64,000 bases of DNA, taken from contig CANGYR010000003.1 of the NCBI GenBank assembly GCA_947458275.1, forward strand, positions 151,058 through 215,057, written 5' to 3'. The notes beneath the pieces were generated by a model. It saw nothing but the letters and a program-made list of their open reading frames with translations, searched no databases and had not been told where the DNA came from. The position numbers were made by a program, and so were the translations under genes. Position 1 is the first letter of the stretch. Every line of letters begins with the position of its first letter. Source of the stretch: Chitinophagaceae bacterium (GTDB lineage: Bacteria; Bacteroidota; Bacteroidia; Chitinophagales; Chitinophagaceae). Positions 27,126-38,480 of this stretch are shown piece after piece.

Positions 27126-27818
27126 TTAGTCTTTTTTATTTTTTCTTGGATTGGTGAGTAACACTTCATCTACCAGTCCATATTCTTTGGCTTCCGTGGA
27201 AGTCATCCAGTAATCTCTGTCGCAATCGGCCGCAACTTTCTCTACAGGCTGTCCCGTATGATTGGCAATGATTTCGTAAAGTTCTTTTTTGATCTTCCTT
27301 ATCTCATTGACCGTAATTTCTATATCCGTTGCCTGACCTCCTGCACCTGCGCTTGGCTGATGCATCATGATACGACTATGTTTTAATGCGGTTCTTTTCC
27401 CTTTAGCACCGGCACACATTAGTACCGCACCCATACTGGCTGCCATTCCAGTACATATTGTGGCGATATCGGGAGTGATGAACTGCATCGTATCGTACAT
27501 ACCCAAACCTGCATAAACACTGCCTCCGGGGCTGTTGATATACATCTGTATATCTCTTGAGCGATCTGTACTTTCCAGAAACAATAATTGTGCAGTAACA
27601 ATATTCGCTACTTCGTCATTGATGGGATATCCCAAAAAAATGATGCGATCCATCATCAGTCGGCTGTACACATCCATCACGGCAACATTCATCGGGCGTT
27701 CCTCAATGATATTGGGTGTAAGATTGGTTACATTATGATTGATATACCCATGAAGGGTATTGCTGCTGATGCCTTTGTGTTTTACAGCATATTTTTCGAA
27801 CTCTTTTCCCAGACTCAT
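27126..27818 (-). CDS. clpP: ATP-dependent Clp protease proteolytic subunit ClpP
   Basis: Canonical ClpP of 230 residues with the longer N-terminus usual in Bacteroidota. DVYSRLMMDRIIFLG (49-63) is the standard start of the ring core; catalytic triad Ser128 (GMAASMGA), His153 (MMHQPSAG) and Asp202 (DCDRDYWM). ATG start. First of the clpP-clpP-clpX run. The trigger-factor gene that often precedes clpP in bacteria is not upstream; a zinc peptidase gene is. Confidence 0.95.
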   Translation of the reverse strand: MSLGKEFEKYAVKHKGISSNTLHGYINHNVTNLTPNIIEERPMNVAVMDVYSRLMMDRIIFLGYPINDEVANIVTAQLLFLESTDRSRDIQMYINSPGGSVYAGLGMYDTMQFITPDIATICTGMAASMGAVLMCAGAKGKRTALKHSRIMMHQPSAGAGGQATDIEITVNEIRKIKKELYEIIANHTGQPVEKVAADCDRDYWMTSTEAKEYGLVDEVLLTNPRKNKKD

Positions 27819-27941
27819 GATGTTATTAATTGATAATTATTGATAAAGAAAATATTACGTTTTAAACAGAGACATAAAGTTATGACATCTGCCTCCGCAA
27901 AAAAAATCTAACTGATTTTATAAAGTTTGTTTTAGCGTTCA

Positions 27942-28637
27942 TTAATCTCTGCTTCTGCTTTGATAAATCAATAAATACTGAACAAGCATGGCTATTGATG
28001 CAAGTGCAGCAACCACGTAAGTCATGGCAGCCCATTTCAAAGCATCCTTTGCCTTTTCTTTTTCATCGGGGTTGGTAATGTTGGCGGCAGACAACCAGTT
28101 CAGCGCTCTGGCGGATGCGTCAAATTCAACAGGCAATGTAATGACGGTAAACAGTGTGGTGACAGCATACAATATGATGCCAATCAGTAAAATAGTAGAG
28201 CTACCTCCTCCGAATCCCATCATTCCAACTCCGGCCATGATGATCCACTGGGAAAGTTTGCTGCTGATTTGAACGGCAGGGACAATTTTACTTCTGAGCA
28301 TTAGCATAGAATACGCAGTAGCATGCTGAACGGCATGACCGCATTCGTGAGCCGCAACGGCAGCGGCAGATACATTTCTGCCATCAAACACATCTCTGCT
28401 CAGATTCACCGTTTTATTGACTGGATTGTAGTGATCGGTCAGTGTACCCTCTACAGAAATTACCTGCACATCGTAAATGCCATTGTCTTTCAACATTTTT
28501 TCTGCAATTTCCTGTCCGCTCATTCTGCTTGAAGTAGGAACGGCCAAATATTCACTGAATTTACTCTTCAAACGGGATTGTACAAACATTCCCAACAACA
28601 TAAAAATGGCAGAGACAAAAATGATACCCATTGTCAT
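27942..28637 (-). CDS. membrane zinc metallopeptidase (YugP-like)
   Basis: 231 residues. N-terminal membrane helix (GIIFVSAIFMLLGMFVQ), then the metal site HECGHAVQHA (His97, Glu98, His101), preceded by VNLSRDVFDGRNVSAAAVAA, followed by two or three more membrane segments (WIIMAGVGMMGFGG; ILLIGIILYAVTTLF; YVVAALASIAMLVQYLL). This is the pattern of the YugP family of neutral zinc peptidases. Substrate unknown. The frame allows ATG at 28637 or two codons later. It lies between atpA and clpP on the same strand, separated from atpA by a terminator. Confidence 0.88.
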   Translation of the reverse strand: MTMGIIFVSAIFMLLGMFVQSRLKSKFSEYLAVPTSSRMSGQEIAEKMLKDNGIYDVQVISVEGTLTDHYNPVNKTVNLSRDVFDGRNVSAAAVAAHECGHAVQHATAYSMLMLRSKIVPAVQISSKLSQWIIMAGVGMMGFGGGSSTILLIGIILYAVTTLFTVITLPVEFDASARALNWLSAANITNPDEKEKAKDALKWAAMTYVVAALASIAMLVQYLLIYQSRSRD

Positions 28638-28752
28638 AATTAGATTTTTTAATTAATTAATACAATAATTGTTCCTAAGCAAAATACTGACAAAATTACA
28701 AGTTGTCAATTACTGTAATTGCATTGATCATTATTTTTCAAATACACTTAAC

Positions 28753-28783
28753 AAAAATGGAGCCGTTAAACGACTCCATTTTT
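28753..28783. terminator. hairpin terminator after atpA
   Basis: AAAAATGGAG (28753-28762) pairs with CTCCATTTTT (28774-28783) around an 11-nt loop that can pair further. It lies 21 nt downstream of the atpA stop on the minus strand, closing that transcript before the zinc peptidase gene. Confidence 0.8.
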
Positions 28784-28804
28784 TATAATCTGATAAATAT
28801 TTGA

Positions 28805-30382
28805 TTATTTGTACTGGGCACTTAAAGAATTAGCCAAGTCGGTAATTTTCTTCAATCCTTCTTCGGGAAGATTTCCTTTTTTGAAATCTGCGAGAATTTC
28901 GGGGTGCTTGTTTTCCAGCTCCAGGAGGAAATGTTCTTCGAAAGCCTTTACATTCTTAACGGCAACATTTTTCAACAATCCTTGTGTACCAAGATAGATA
29001 ATGGCAACTTGTTTTTCAACGCTGAAAGGTGAATATTGCGCTTGTTTCAGGATTTCCACGTTTCTGGCTCCCTTGTCAATTACGTTTTTGGTTGCGGCAT
29101 CCAGATCTCCCCCGAATTTGGAGAAGGCTTCCAGTTCGCGGTAAAGCGCCTGATCCAGTTTCAGTGTACCGGCTACTTTTTTCATGGATTTAATCTGAGC
29201 ATTACCACCCACTCGACTTACAGAGATACCCACGTTGATTGCGGGACGGATACCGGCGTTGAAAAGATTACTCTCGAGAAATATCTGACCGTCAGTAATA
29301 GAGATTACGTTGGTAGGAATATATGCCGAAACGTCACCTGCCTGCGTTTCAATGATAGGAAGTGCTGTAAGAGAACCGCCACCTTTTACCAGATGTTTGA
29401 TAGACTGTGGCAAATCGTTCATTTGACGGGCTATGTCATCTTTTGACACCACTTTTGCCGCTCTTTCAAGCAGACGACTGTGAAGGTAGAAAACGTCACC
29501 GGGATATGCCTCACGACCGGGTGGACGACGAAGGAGAAGAGAAACTTCACGATAGGCAACCGCTTGCTTTGAAAGATCATCATAAATAATCAAAGCAGGG
29601 CGACCGGTATCGCGGAAAAACTCTCCGATGGCAGCACCGGCAAATGGAGCATAGAACTGAAGCGGAGCGGGATCAGAAGCAGAAGCCGCAACGATGGTAG
29701 TATACTCCATTGCTCCATTTTCTTCCAAAGTCTTCATGATACCGGCAATAGTTGAAGCTTTTTGTCCGATAGCTACATATATACAATAAACCGGTTTCCC
29801 AGCAGCAAAAAACTCTTTTTGGTTAATGATGGTATCAACAGCAATAGCTGTTTTTCCCGTCTGACGGTCTCCGATAATCAACTCACGTTGACCACGTCCG
29901 ATTGGAATCATTGCATCGATGGCTTTGATACCTGTCTGCAACGGCTCTTTTACCGGCTCACGGAAAATAACTCCCGGTGCTTTACGCTCAAGAGGCATTT
30001 CATACAACTCCCCTTTGATAGGGCCTTTGCCGTCTATCGGCTCACCAAGCGTATTGATTACACGACCGCTCATACCCTCTCCCACTTTGATGGAAGCGAT
30101 TTGATTGGTTCTTTTAACTCTGTCACCTTCCTTGATTTCAGTGCTTTCTCCCATCAATACCACACCCACGTTGTCTTCCTCAAGGTTCAGTGCGATTGCT
30201 CTCACTCCATTTTCAAACTCTACAAGTTCGCCGGAACGTACATTGCTTAGACCATAAATACGTGCAATCCCATCACCCACTTGGAGTACGGTACCTACTT
30301 CATCCAAACTGGCTCCAACATTGAAATTGCTCAATTGCTGGCGTAGTATCGCCGAAATTTCATCTGGTTTAATTTCTACCAT
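28805..30382 (-). CDS. atpA: F0F1 ATP synthase subunit alpha
   Basis: Non-catalytic nucleotide-binding subunit of the F1 head. 525 residues, full length. Walker [10 protein letters not shown] (near residue 170), the [16 protein letters not shown] segment, and the [18 protein letters not shown] signature with SRLLERAAK. The gene is cut off from atpB-E-F-H by an opposite-strand protease gene, has its own promoter, and ends in a terminator. atpG, which normally follows atpA, is absent here. Confidence 0.97.
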   Translation of the reverse strand: MVEIKPDEISAILRQQLSNFNVGASLDEVGTVLQVGDGIARIYGLSNVRSGELVEFENGVRAIALNLEEDNVGVVLMGESTEIKEGDRVKRTNQIASIKVGEGMSGRVINTLGEPIDGKGPIKGELYEMPLERKAPGVIFREPVKEPLQTGIKAIDAMIPIGRGQRELIIGDRQTGKTAIAVDTIINQKEFFAAGKPVYCIYVAIGQKASTIAGIMKTLEENGAMEYTTIVAASASDPAPLQFYAPFAGAAIGEFFRDTGRPALIIYDDLSKQAVAYREVSLLLRRPPGREAYPGDVFYLHSRLLERAAKVVSKDDIARQMNDLPQSIKHLVKGGGSLTALPIIETQAGDVSAYIPTNVISITDGQIFLESNLFNAGIRPAINVGISVSRVGGNAQIKSMKKVAGTLKLDQALYRELEAFSKFGGDLDAATKNVIDKGARNVEILKQAQYSPFSVEKQVAIIYLGTQGLLKNVAVKNVKAFEEHFLLELENKHPEILADFKKGNLPEEGLKKITDLANSLSAQYK

Positions 30383-30776
30383 AATTGTAATTTGATATTT
30401 AATCGGTTCACAAGAAAATCGTCAGTTTTTATAAGACCTTTTCCTATATCAACCAGCCAATCTTTTATTCGGCTGCAAAGGTAGGGTTGGGCAGTTTAAC
30501 AGCAAAAAAAAGAAGACAGTTTCGCTCAAAAAACCGGTAAAAACCCCGAAAAACGGCTCGAATTTCAGACCCAACAGATTATAAGACCTGAAATCACAAT
30601 TTTACCGGCAAGAATGACAGATTTATTTCCTTTGCAAATTAAAAATTGTAATTTTCAGTCCTTTTGGGCGAAGCTTGTAGTAATGCACGCCGGAAAATAA
30701 AAAACCTAAGAGCAAATTTATTGTTGTGATATAATCCAATTCACCATAATCTGACTAAAGACCTTTCCAAAAATTT
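30383..30776. other. 394-bp divergent intergenic region, atpA / M36 protease
   Basis: Separates the divergent atpA (minus) and M36 protease (plus) genes. It holds the atpA promoter at 30476-30506. On the plus side no clear TAnnTTTG was found close to the protease start. AGACCTGAAAT-like and TTTTTATAAGACCTT sequences recur (30425-30440 and 30580-30595, ATTATAAGACCT) without a known role. No RNA gene recognised. Confidence 0.5.
30476..30506 (-). promoter_or_regulatory. full Bacteroidota promoter for atpA
   Basis: Read on the minus strand: TTTG (30506-30503), a 19-nt spacer, then TACCTTTG (30483-30476). This fits the Bacteroidota primary-sigma consensus TTTG-N19-TAnnTTTG exactly. It lies about 93 nt upstream of the atpA start, giving a leader of about 85 nt. 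Confidence 0.75.
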
Positions 30777-33700
30777 ATGAAAATAAGACTATTACTTCTG
30801 GTTGCCATAGTGGCCCATTTTTCTTCATTTTCCCAAAACAATGAAAAAAATGTAGCCATTCAGTTGGTGAAAAAAAACAAAAACATTATTGGTCTAACCG
30901 GTGAAGACATCGCCAATAGTATTGTCAGCGACAGCTATTTCAACAAAACAGCCGGCACGCAGATGGTTTATTTACAACAATCCTATCTGACGCTTCCGGT
31001 TTATAATGTATTGATGGTGCTGGCATTTAAAAAAGACAGTCTGGCTTCCAAATCGGGAGGAAGAATAAAAAATATTCATACACTCACCAACAGCCAAAAT
31101 GGAATTCCTTCAATAAATGCTCAAATGGCTGTGATGACTGCACTGGCCGACAGAAAAGTGTCAGCAACCAATCAACCGATTGTATTGGGCAGTCAATTCA
31201 ACGGAAACAAAATTATTTTCAACGACATGGGTATTTCCAGAGAAAACATCACTGCCGAGTTGATGTGGGTTCCTGTGGACGAGGGAAAAAAAGTTGTCCT
31301 CTGCTGGCAGATTTACTTCATACCTAAAACAACTTCTGATTACTGGATGATAAGAGTAAATGCGATGGACAATACGATTGCAGGCATTAACAACCTGACT
31401 GTCTATTGCAACTGGGGCAGTCATTCAAATTCAAAAGAATGCAAGCATCATGATGCCGTTGTTCAGGAAGAAAATGTATCATCTGTTGCTTCATCTGCTC
31501 CAACTAGCATTGACAATGCCTCTTACAAGGTAATCCCTTATCCGGCGGAGAGTCCTATACATCCGGGAGGCACTCCAACAGTAGTTACCAATCCATGGGA
31601 AGCCGCAGCCGGAAATGCTACTTCTTTAAAGTGGCACAGTACAGGCGCTACAGACTATACAAACACCAGAGGAAATAATGTTTGGGCTGCTGAAGATCGT
31701 AAAGGAAGCAACAGCGGCGGGAATACTGCCAATTCCACCACCACTGCGGAACCGTTGAAATTTGAGTTTACACCAAATTTTCTGTTGTCTCCCACTCAAA
31801 TTGCTCCGAACCCCAATCAGCCATTTTCCATCACCAACTTATTTTACTGGAACAATGTGATTCATGATATTTCCTACCTCCATGGATTTGATGAGGCATC
31901 CGGAAATTTTCAGGCAAACAATCAGGGAAGAGGGGGTGCCGGAAATGATCCGGTTCTGGCAGATGCTCAGGATGGCAGCGGTAACAACAATGCCAATTTT
32001 GCTACTCCTCCCGATGGAGGTAGTCCCAGGATGCAAATGTATCTGTGGAACGGAGCTCCTCAAAAAGACGGGTCGGTAGACAACGGAATTATTGCACATG
32101 AATTTGCACATGGCATCAGTACAAGGTTAACAGGAGGCCCAAGTCAAGTGGGTTGTATTTCCAATGATGAAAGTATGAGTGAAGGATGGAGTGATTATTA
32201 CGGAATTATGTTTACGCAGGACTGGGCAGGCTCCAATGTAAATTCAGGATTCAATACACCCAGAACGATAGGCACTTATGCCATTGGACAAACTCCCGAT
32301 GGTAACGGATTAAGATCAAAAAAATACTGTACCAATTTTGCCGTCAATGATAAAGTATACAGCACCACTATTGAATCTCAGGTTCATGCAAGAGGAGAAT
32401 TGTGGTGCACCACTCTATGGGATATGACATGGAACATCATCAACCAGACCGGCAAGATCAGCCCTAACTTATATGATGTAAATGGAGGAGGGGGAAATAC
32501 GATTGCATTAAAACTGGTAACGGAGGGAATGAAATTGCAGCCATGTTTTCCGGGTTTCATAGATGGCAGAGATGCTATTCTGAAAGCAGATGAAATTATA
32601 TATGGAGGAGCATATAGTTGTGCCATCAAAGAAGCATTCAGAAGAAGAGGGATGGGCGCTTATGCTTCTCAGGGTTCTTCTACCAGCGTTTCCGATCAAA
32701 CAGCCGATTTCAGTTCGGGCGATGCTCGACTCAGCCTTTCCCAAAACATCACCAAGGTTCCGGAAGGTGAAAACATCACCTATACCAATACCGTCAGCGC
32801 TGGCAACTGTAGTGGTATCAGCAATTTTGTTTTAACGGATACACTCCCGACAAATGTAACCTACATTAGTGGTGGCACTTACAATCCTGCTAACAGAGTA
32901 GTAAGTTTTCCTGTAAATATTGGTGCAGGTCAAACTGCAAACTATACATTTACGGTTAAAGTAAATGAAGGAACCTATTTCCCCACAACAAATCTTTTTG
33001 AAGACTCAGTAACACAAACTGATTTTCCGAATAAATGGATTGCCTCTCCTACCACAGGTAAATTCTGGTCCGTCTCCAAAAAAAGAAGTTTCAGTCCCGA
33101 AAGGTCCTATTACTCTTCCGACCCGGTTAACGAATCGAACATTCAATTGACGTTAAAGAACCCCCTCGCACTGGGAGCCAATCCTCCAAAATTAACTTTC
33201 CGTCACTGGTACAATACCGAATATACGTACGACGGAGGAGTACTTGAAATAAGCACAGACGGAGGAATAAGCTGGAAGGACATGCAGAATGATATCCTCG
33301 AGGGAAAATATACTGCATCTATGGATGCCAGCACCACTCTGGCAAGAAGAAAAGCATGGACTGGAAACAGCAACAATAACTTCATTAAATCCGTTGTCGA
33401 TCTTACCCCTTACGCCAACCAAAATGTTTTGCTGAGATTCAGATTCACTTCTGACTTAGGTACAAATCTGGAAGGATGGTACATTGATGAAATTCGCATT
33501 AAAGATGAAGCACTGGTTGAAATAAAGAGTAATCTGTTTAATTCCAACAGTAAAAAAATTCTTACTGCTGATACCACTACTTCAATACTTCCGAAAACAA
33601 CCTGTGTAGCAGCCGCCATCACTACACAACCTAAAAACATAAAAGCCTGTTCAGGTGGTAGCGCCACATTGGATGTCATATCTGCCGGAAGTTCTCCTGT

Positions 33701-35786
33701 GTATCGCTGGCAAATCAGTAAAGACAATGGTATTACTTACAATGACATGCCCGGAGAAAACAACAGCACATTGACTTTTAATAGTATAGCTGCTGGAGAC
33801 AATCTAAATCTTTACCGCGTTATTATTGAAAATGCATGTCCTTCTTCTGTCATTTCAAATGCAGCCTTACTCACTGTAAGTGATGCCGTTTCAATAACCG
33901 GACAACCTGATAATAGAACTGTTTGTTCCGGCGAAAATACTTCCTTCAGCATCACTACTTCTTCAGTTCCTTCATCATACACCTGGCAGGTAAGCAAGGA
34001 TGGCGGAAGCACTTTTTCGGATTTGCCAAATGAAAACACCTCAACAATCGTTTTAAATAACGTAAGTAGTTTGCTGAACGGTGAACAGTTGCGTGTTAAA
34101 GTCAGTAGTTGTGGTCCGGATGATGTGATTTCAGCTGTTGCTACACTAACAGTCAACAGTGCTCCTGAAATTATATCGCAACCTGCTGATGCCAACGCAT
34201 GTATAGGTAACAGTATTACAATTAATGCGACCATTAACGGAACGGCTCTTTCCTTCCAGTGGCAGGAAAGTAAAGATGGAGGTGCGACTTATACTGATAT
34301 CCCCAATGAGATATCTTCCTCTTTAACGCTAACCAACCTCTCGGCTTCGATGAACAACTACCGGTATAGGGTAATCGCCTCCGGTTCGGCATGCCCGGGT
34401 ACCGTAACGTCGAACGCAGCTGTTCTTTCAGTTAGTAATAACACCAGTATCATTTCTCAGCCTTCGAACACCAGTACCTGTGCTGGTAGTACTGCATTGT
34501 TCAATGTTAATGCAACAGGGACAGGCCTTAACTATCAGTGGCAAGTAAGTACAGACGGAGGAACGAATTATGCAGATGTTGTCAATGAAAAAAATGCCTC
34601 GCTGAATTTGAATGATGTAAAAATCACTTCGAACAATACTCTCTTCAGAGTAATCATTGGAAGCGCTTGCTCCGCCACTCAACTTATTTCCAGTTCGGCA
34701 ACGCTGACAGTGTATCCATTGGCGCAAATAACCGAACAGCCAAAGAATGCCGGTGTTTGCGTAAACGGCTCTGTAAACTTTACCGCTGCTGCTTCCGGAA
34801 ACTCAATTGCCTATCAGTGGCAGATGAGTACAGACGACGGAGATACTTTTACAGATATTCCCAATTCCACCGGTAATACGCTTATCATTTCCAACGCTTC
34901 GCTTTCTCTGAATAATAACAGATATAGACTGCAAGCCTCCGGAGCGCCCTGCGGATCAGCTGTATCTGATGCAGCAATACTGTCTGTTTCTTCTCCTGGA
35001 GTGATTGTTGAACAACCAAAGAATATTTCAGTTTGCGATAAAACCGAAGCGAAATTTTCAGTTGCCGCCACCGGCACTTCTATCTCCTATCAATGGCAGC
35101 TTAGTTCGAATAATGGAAACAGTTTCTCAGATATTGCCAATGCAAAAACTAATACATTGACTATAGCTAGTGCAACAAGCACTCAGAATAAAAATCTTTA
35201 CAGAGTAGCTATCAAAGAAAATAATTGCGGAACAATCCTGTCTGACCCGGCATTATTAAACGTCAATGCGCTGCCTTCGGTAAGTATCAATGCCATTCCG
35301 GCAAGCGCTGTTTTACCTGGACAAACAATTACGCTGACTGCAAGCTCCTCACCTTTTGTAAACATATACAAATGGTATTTGAATGGCAGTTTGATTAGCA
35401 ATCAGACAGAAAAAAACATTATTGTAGGTGCTGATAAATTGGGCACATACACGCTAACGGTGACAGACGCAAATGGCTGCATCAACAGTTCTCCCGCAAT
35501 TAATGTAAAAGACTCCATACTCAATACGGCTTTGATCTATCCTAATCCAAACGATGGCAAATTTCAGATAAGAGAAGGCAGTTATGCTACTGACAATAAA
35601 GGAAGGAAAGTGAAGATTTTTGATTCAAAAGGAGCAGTAGTGTATAGCAAAGAATTTACGGTCAACTTCAGTTATCAGCCAATGGAGATTGTTGCTGAAA
35701 AACTCAGCGATGGCTTGTACTTACTTACGTTGTATGATTCAAGAGGAAAACTGCTTAAATCTGAGAAACTACTTATCATCAGATAA
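30777..35786 (+). CDS. secreted M36 (fungalysin-type) metallopeptidase with Ig-like repeats and T9SS sorting domain
   Basis: 1669 residues. Signal peptide (residues 1-20), a propeptide region (about 25-140), then an M36 peptidase domain with the zinc site HEFAH (His441, Glu442, His445) and the third ligand Glu469 in SEGWSDYYG. Next come a DUF11-like segment (about 650-730, TDTLPTNVTYISGGTY), a MAM/jelly-roll-like domain (about 745-915), six Ig-like repeats of about 92 residues (about 948-1497, each opening like ITTQPKN-x-CxGG), another beta domain, and a C-terminal type A sorting domain (PNPNDGKFQI, from about 1585). It is exported, trimmed and anchored or released by T9SS. The gene sits head-on inside the ATP synthase operon. 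The repeats differ from each other, so they are old. Confidence 0.92.
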   Translation: MKIRLLLLVAIVAHFSSFSQNNEKNVAIQLVKKNKNIIGLTGEDIANSIVSDSYFNKTAGTQMVYLQQSYLTLPVYNVLMVLAFKKDSLASKSGGRIKNIHTLTNSQNGIPSINAQMAVMTALADRKVSATNQPIVLGSQFNGNKIIFNDMGISRENITAELMWVPVDEGKKVVLCWQIYFIPKTTSDYWMIRVNAMDNTIAGINNLTVYCNWGSHSNSKECKHHDAVVQEENVSSVASSAPTSIDNASYKVIPYPAESPIHPGGTPTVVTNPWEAAAGNATSLKWHSTGATDYTNTRGNNVWAAEDRKGSNSGGNTANSTTTAEPLKFEFTPNFLLSPTQIAPNPNQPFSITNLFYWNNVIHDISYLHGFDEASGNFQANNQGRGGAGNDPVLADAQDGSGNNNANFATPPDGGSPRMQMYLWNGAPQKDGSVDNGIIAHEFAHGISTRLTGGPSQVGCISNDESMSEGWSDYYGIMFTQDWAGSNVNSGFNTPRTIGTYAIGQTPDGNGLRSKKYCTNFAVNDKVYSTTIESQVHARGELWCTTLWDMTWNIINQTGKISPNLYDVNGGGGNTIALKLVTEGMKLQPCFPGFIDGRDAILKADEIIYGGAYSCAIKEAFRRRGMGAYASQGSSTSVSDQTADFSSGDARLSLSQNITKVPEGENITYTNTVSAGNCSGISNFVLTDTLPTNVTYISGGTYNPANRVVSFPVNIGAGQTANYTFTVKVNEGTYFPTTNLFEDSVTQTDFPNKWIASPTTGKFWSVSKKRSFSPERSYYSSDPVNESNIQLTLKNPLALGANPPKLTFRHWYNTEYTYDGGVLEISTDGGISWKDMQNDILEGKYTASMDASTTLARRKAWTGNSNNNFIKSVVDLTPYANQNVLLRFRFTSDLGTNLEGWYIDEIRIKDEALVEIKSNLFNSNSKKILTADTTTSILPKTTCVAAAITTQPKNIKACSGGSATLDVISAGSSPVYRWQISKDNGITYNDMPGENNSTLTFNSIAAGDNLNLYRVIIENACPSSVISNAALLTVSDAVSITGQPDNRTVCSGENTSFSITTSSVPSSYTWQVSKDGGSTFSDLPNENTSTIVLNNVSSLLNGEQLRVKVSSCGPDDVISAVATLTVNSAPEIISQPADANACIGNSITINATINGTALSFQWQESKDGGATYTDIPNEISSSLTLTNLSASMNNYRYRVIASGSACPGTVTSNAAVLSVSNNTSIISQPSNTSTCAGSTALFNVNATGTGLNYQWQVSTDGGTNYADVVNEKNASLNLNDVKITSNNTLFRVIIGSACSATQLISSSATLTVYPLAQITEQPKNAGVCVNGSVNFTAAASGNSIAYQWQMSTDDGDTFTDIPNSTGNTLIISNASLSLNNNRYRLQASGAPCGSAVSDAAILSVSSPGVIVEQPKNISVCDKTEAKFSVAATGTSISYQWQLSSNNGNSFSDIANAKTNTLTIASATSTQNKNLYRVAIKENNCGTILSDPALLNVNALPSVSINAIPASAVLPGQTITLTASSSPFVNIYKWYLNGSLISNQTEKNIIVGADKLGTYTLTVTDANGCINSSPAINVKDSILNTALIYPNPNDGKFQIREGSYATDNKGRKVKIFDSKGAVVYSKEFTVNFSYQPMEIVAEKLSDGLYLLTLYDSRGKLLKSEKLLIIR

Positions 35787-35811
35787 GTTCAGACAATAAA
35801 TGAAATAAAAA

Positions 35812-36375
35812 TTAACGAATGCTGTGGATGTATTCGTTGCTTTTAAATTGCTTCTTTACATCATTCAGGTCTCTTAAAACACTTGCATCAATCAGTGTGT
35901 CACCGATTTCCAGCGTGAAACCTCCAATCAATTCTTGTTTAATGGATGTTTCCAGTTCTATTTGCTCAATGGATGTACTGCCTTTAATCTTCTGAAGGAT
36001 GGCTGAACGCAATTCATCACTCATAGGAACAGCTGTGGTTATTTTCACTTCCTGTATTCCTTTGAGTTTATTATAGTACTGTATGAATGATTTTACTATT
36101 TCAGGAAGATTGCTTTCGCGGGTTTTATTGATTAATAATTTTAAAAAAGATGAAGTGAGCGGATTTACTTTGTCTTTCATAATTGCTTCAAAGATTTGCT
36201 CTTTCTTTTCTGCAGTTATTACAGGGCTTTTCAAAATATTTACAAAATCATGGTTGCTTTTGCAAATAGATTGCAATAATTTGATGTCCTGATAGACCTC
36301 TTCCAATTGATTTTTTTCAACTGATAAATCAATTAAACTTTTTGCATATCTCCCTGCTAATCTTGGATTGCTCAT
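35812..36375 (-). CDS. atpH: F0F1 ATP synthase subunit delta
   Basis: 187-residue OSCP/delta subunit, linking the F1 head to the peripheral stalk. Typical opening NPRLAGRYAKSLIDLSVEKN, the helical core, and a C-terminal domain with SIKQELIGGFTLEIGDTLIDASVLRDL. It starts 27 nt after atpF. Downstream the next gene on this strand should be atpA, but the M36 protease gene lies in between on the opposite strand; the two stops are 25 nt apart with no visible terminator. Confidence 0.94.
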   Translation of the reverse strand: MSNPRLAGRYAKSLIDLSVEKNQLEEVYQDIKLLQSICKSNHDFVNILKSPVITAEKKEQIFEAIMKDKVNPLTSSFLKLLINKTRESNLPEIVKSFIQYYNKLKGIQEVKITTAVPMSDELRSAILQKIKGSTSIEQIELETSIKQELIGGFTLEIGDTLIDASVLRDLNDVKKQFKSNEYIHSIR

Positions 36376-36402
36376 TGTATTCTGATTTGTAAATCTTGGC
36401 GA

Positions 36403-36897
36403 TTAATTCAATTTGATTTCCTCTGCAAGTTGTTTGATGTAGTTTTCCTGTTGTGCTTTATCAGACAATTCTCTTCTGAGAATTTTTTCACTTACTTCCA
36501 CCACCATTTTACCCACCTGATTTTTAATATCAGTTAATGCAGCTAATTTCTGGTTGTTTATAGAAGCGTGGGCTTCGTTGATGATTTTAGCCGCCTGAGA
36601 TTTGGCCTCCTCTTTGGCATCGTTGATCATTTTGTCTTTGATTTCTTTTGCTTCTTTCAGCATGGCAGCGCGCTCTTCTTTTGCACTGAGGAGCAAAGCT
36701 TCGTTATCACTTTTCAACTGAGCCATTTCCTGTTTCACTTTTTCAGCGGAAGCGATAGAATCAGCAATATTTGATTCTCTTTCTTTCAGACCGTCGAGTA
36801 TGGCTTTCCATGCAAATTTCTTAAGAATAAAGAATACGATTAAAAAAGCCAGTAAGGTCCATACAATCAGTCCTAAATGAGGTAATAAAAGATCCAT
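36403..36897 (-). CDS. atpF: F0F1 ATP synthase subunit b
   Basis: 164-residue peripheral stalk subunit: one N-terminal membrane helix (LLPHLGLIVWTLLAFLIVFFILKKFAW) followed by a long charged coiled coil. Length and pattern are standard. It lies 89 nt after atpE, with a strong hairpin in that gap, and 27 nt before atpH. Confidence 0.95.
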   Translation of the reverse strand: MDLLLPHLGLIVWTLLAFLIVFFILKKFAWKAILDGLKERESNIADSIASAEKVKQEMAQLKSDNEALLLSAKEERAAMLKEAKEIKDKMINDAKEEAKSQAAKIINEAHASINNQKLAALTDIKNQVGKMVVEVSEKILRRELSDKAQQENYIKQLAEEIKLN

Positions 36898-36937
36898 GTT
36901 TAAAAATTATTTATCATTAATAAATGTCAAATTAAAT

Positions 36938-36976
36938 ATTACTGCATCCGCCGCCCTTTGCATTGGATGCAGTAAT
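36938..36976. other. intercistronic hairpin between atpE and atpF
   Basis: ATTACTGCATCC (36938-36949) pairs perfectly with GGATGCAGTAAT (36965-36976), a 12-bp stem with a 15-nt loop. It begins 10 nt after the atpE stop. No T run follows on the minus strand, so it looks like a processing or stability element rather than a full terminator. Confidence 0.6.
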
Positions 36977-36986
36977 TCGCTTAAAA

Positions 36987-38377
<1,391 letters not shown>

Positions 38378-38396
38378 ATCGTTCCTAAATTTTGCG

Positions 38397-38404
38397 CAAA
38401 GATA
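38397..38404 (-). promoter_or_regulatory. -7 promoter element of atpB
   Basis: On the minus strand TATCTTTG matches TAnnTTTG, 19 nt before the atpB ATG. A TTTG at the -33 spacing is not seen. Confidence 0.5.
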
Positions 38405-38480
38405 AGGCCATATAGGTGAAAATAAAAATAGCTATAATAGTTTTTGAATATATAATAGTGTTTCAGGGCCAAAAAATTAA

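Noticed and set aside
33812..34234. 140-residue frame antisense to the Ig-like repeats of the M36 protease
   Set aside because: It has no domain, no promoter, and follows from the third-base pattern of the repeats.
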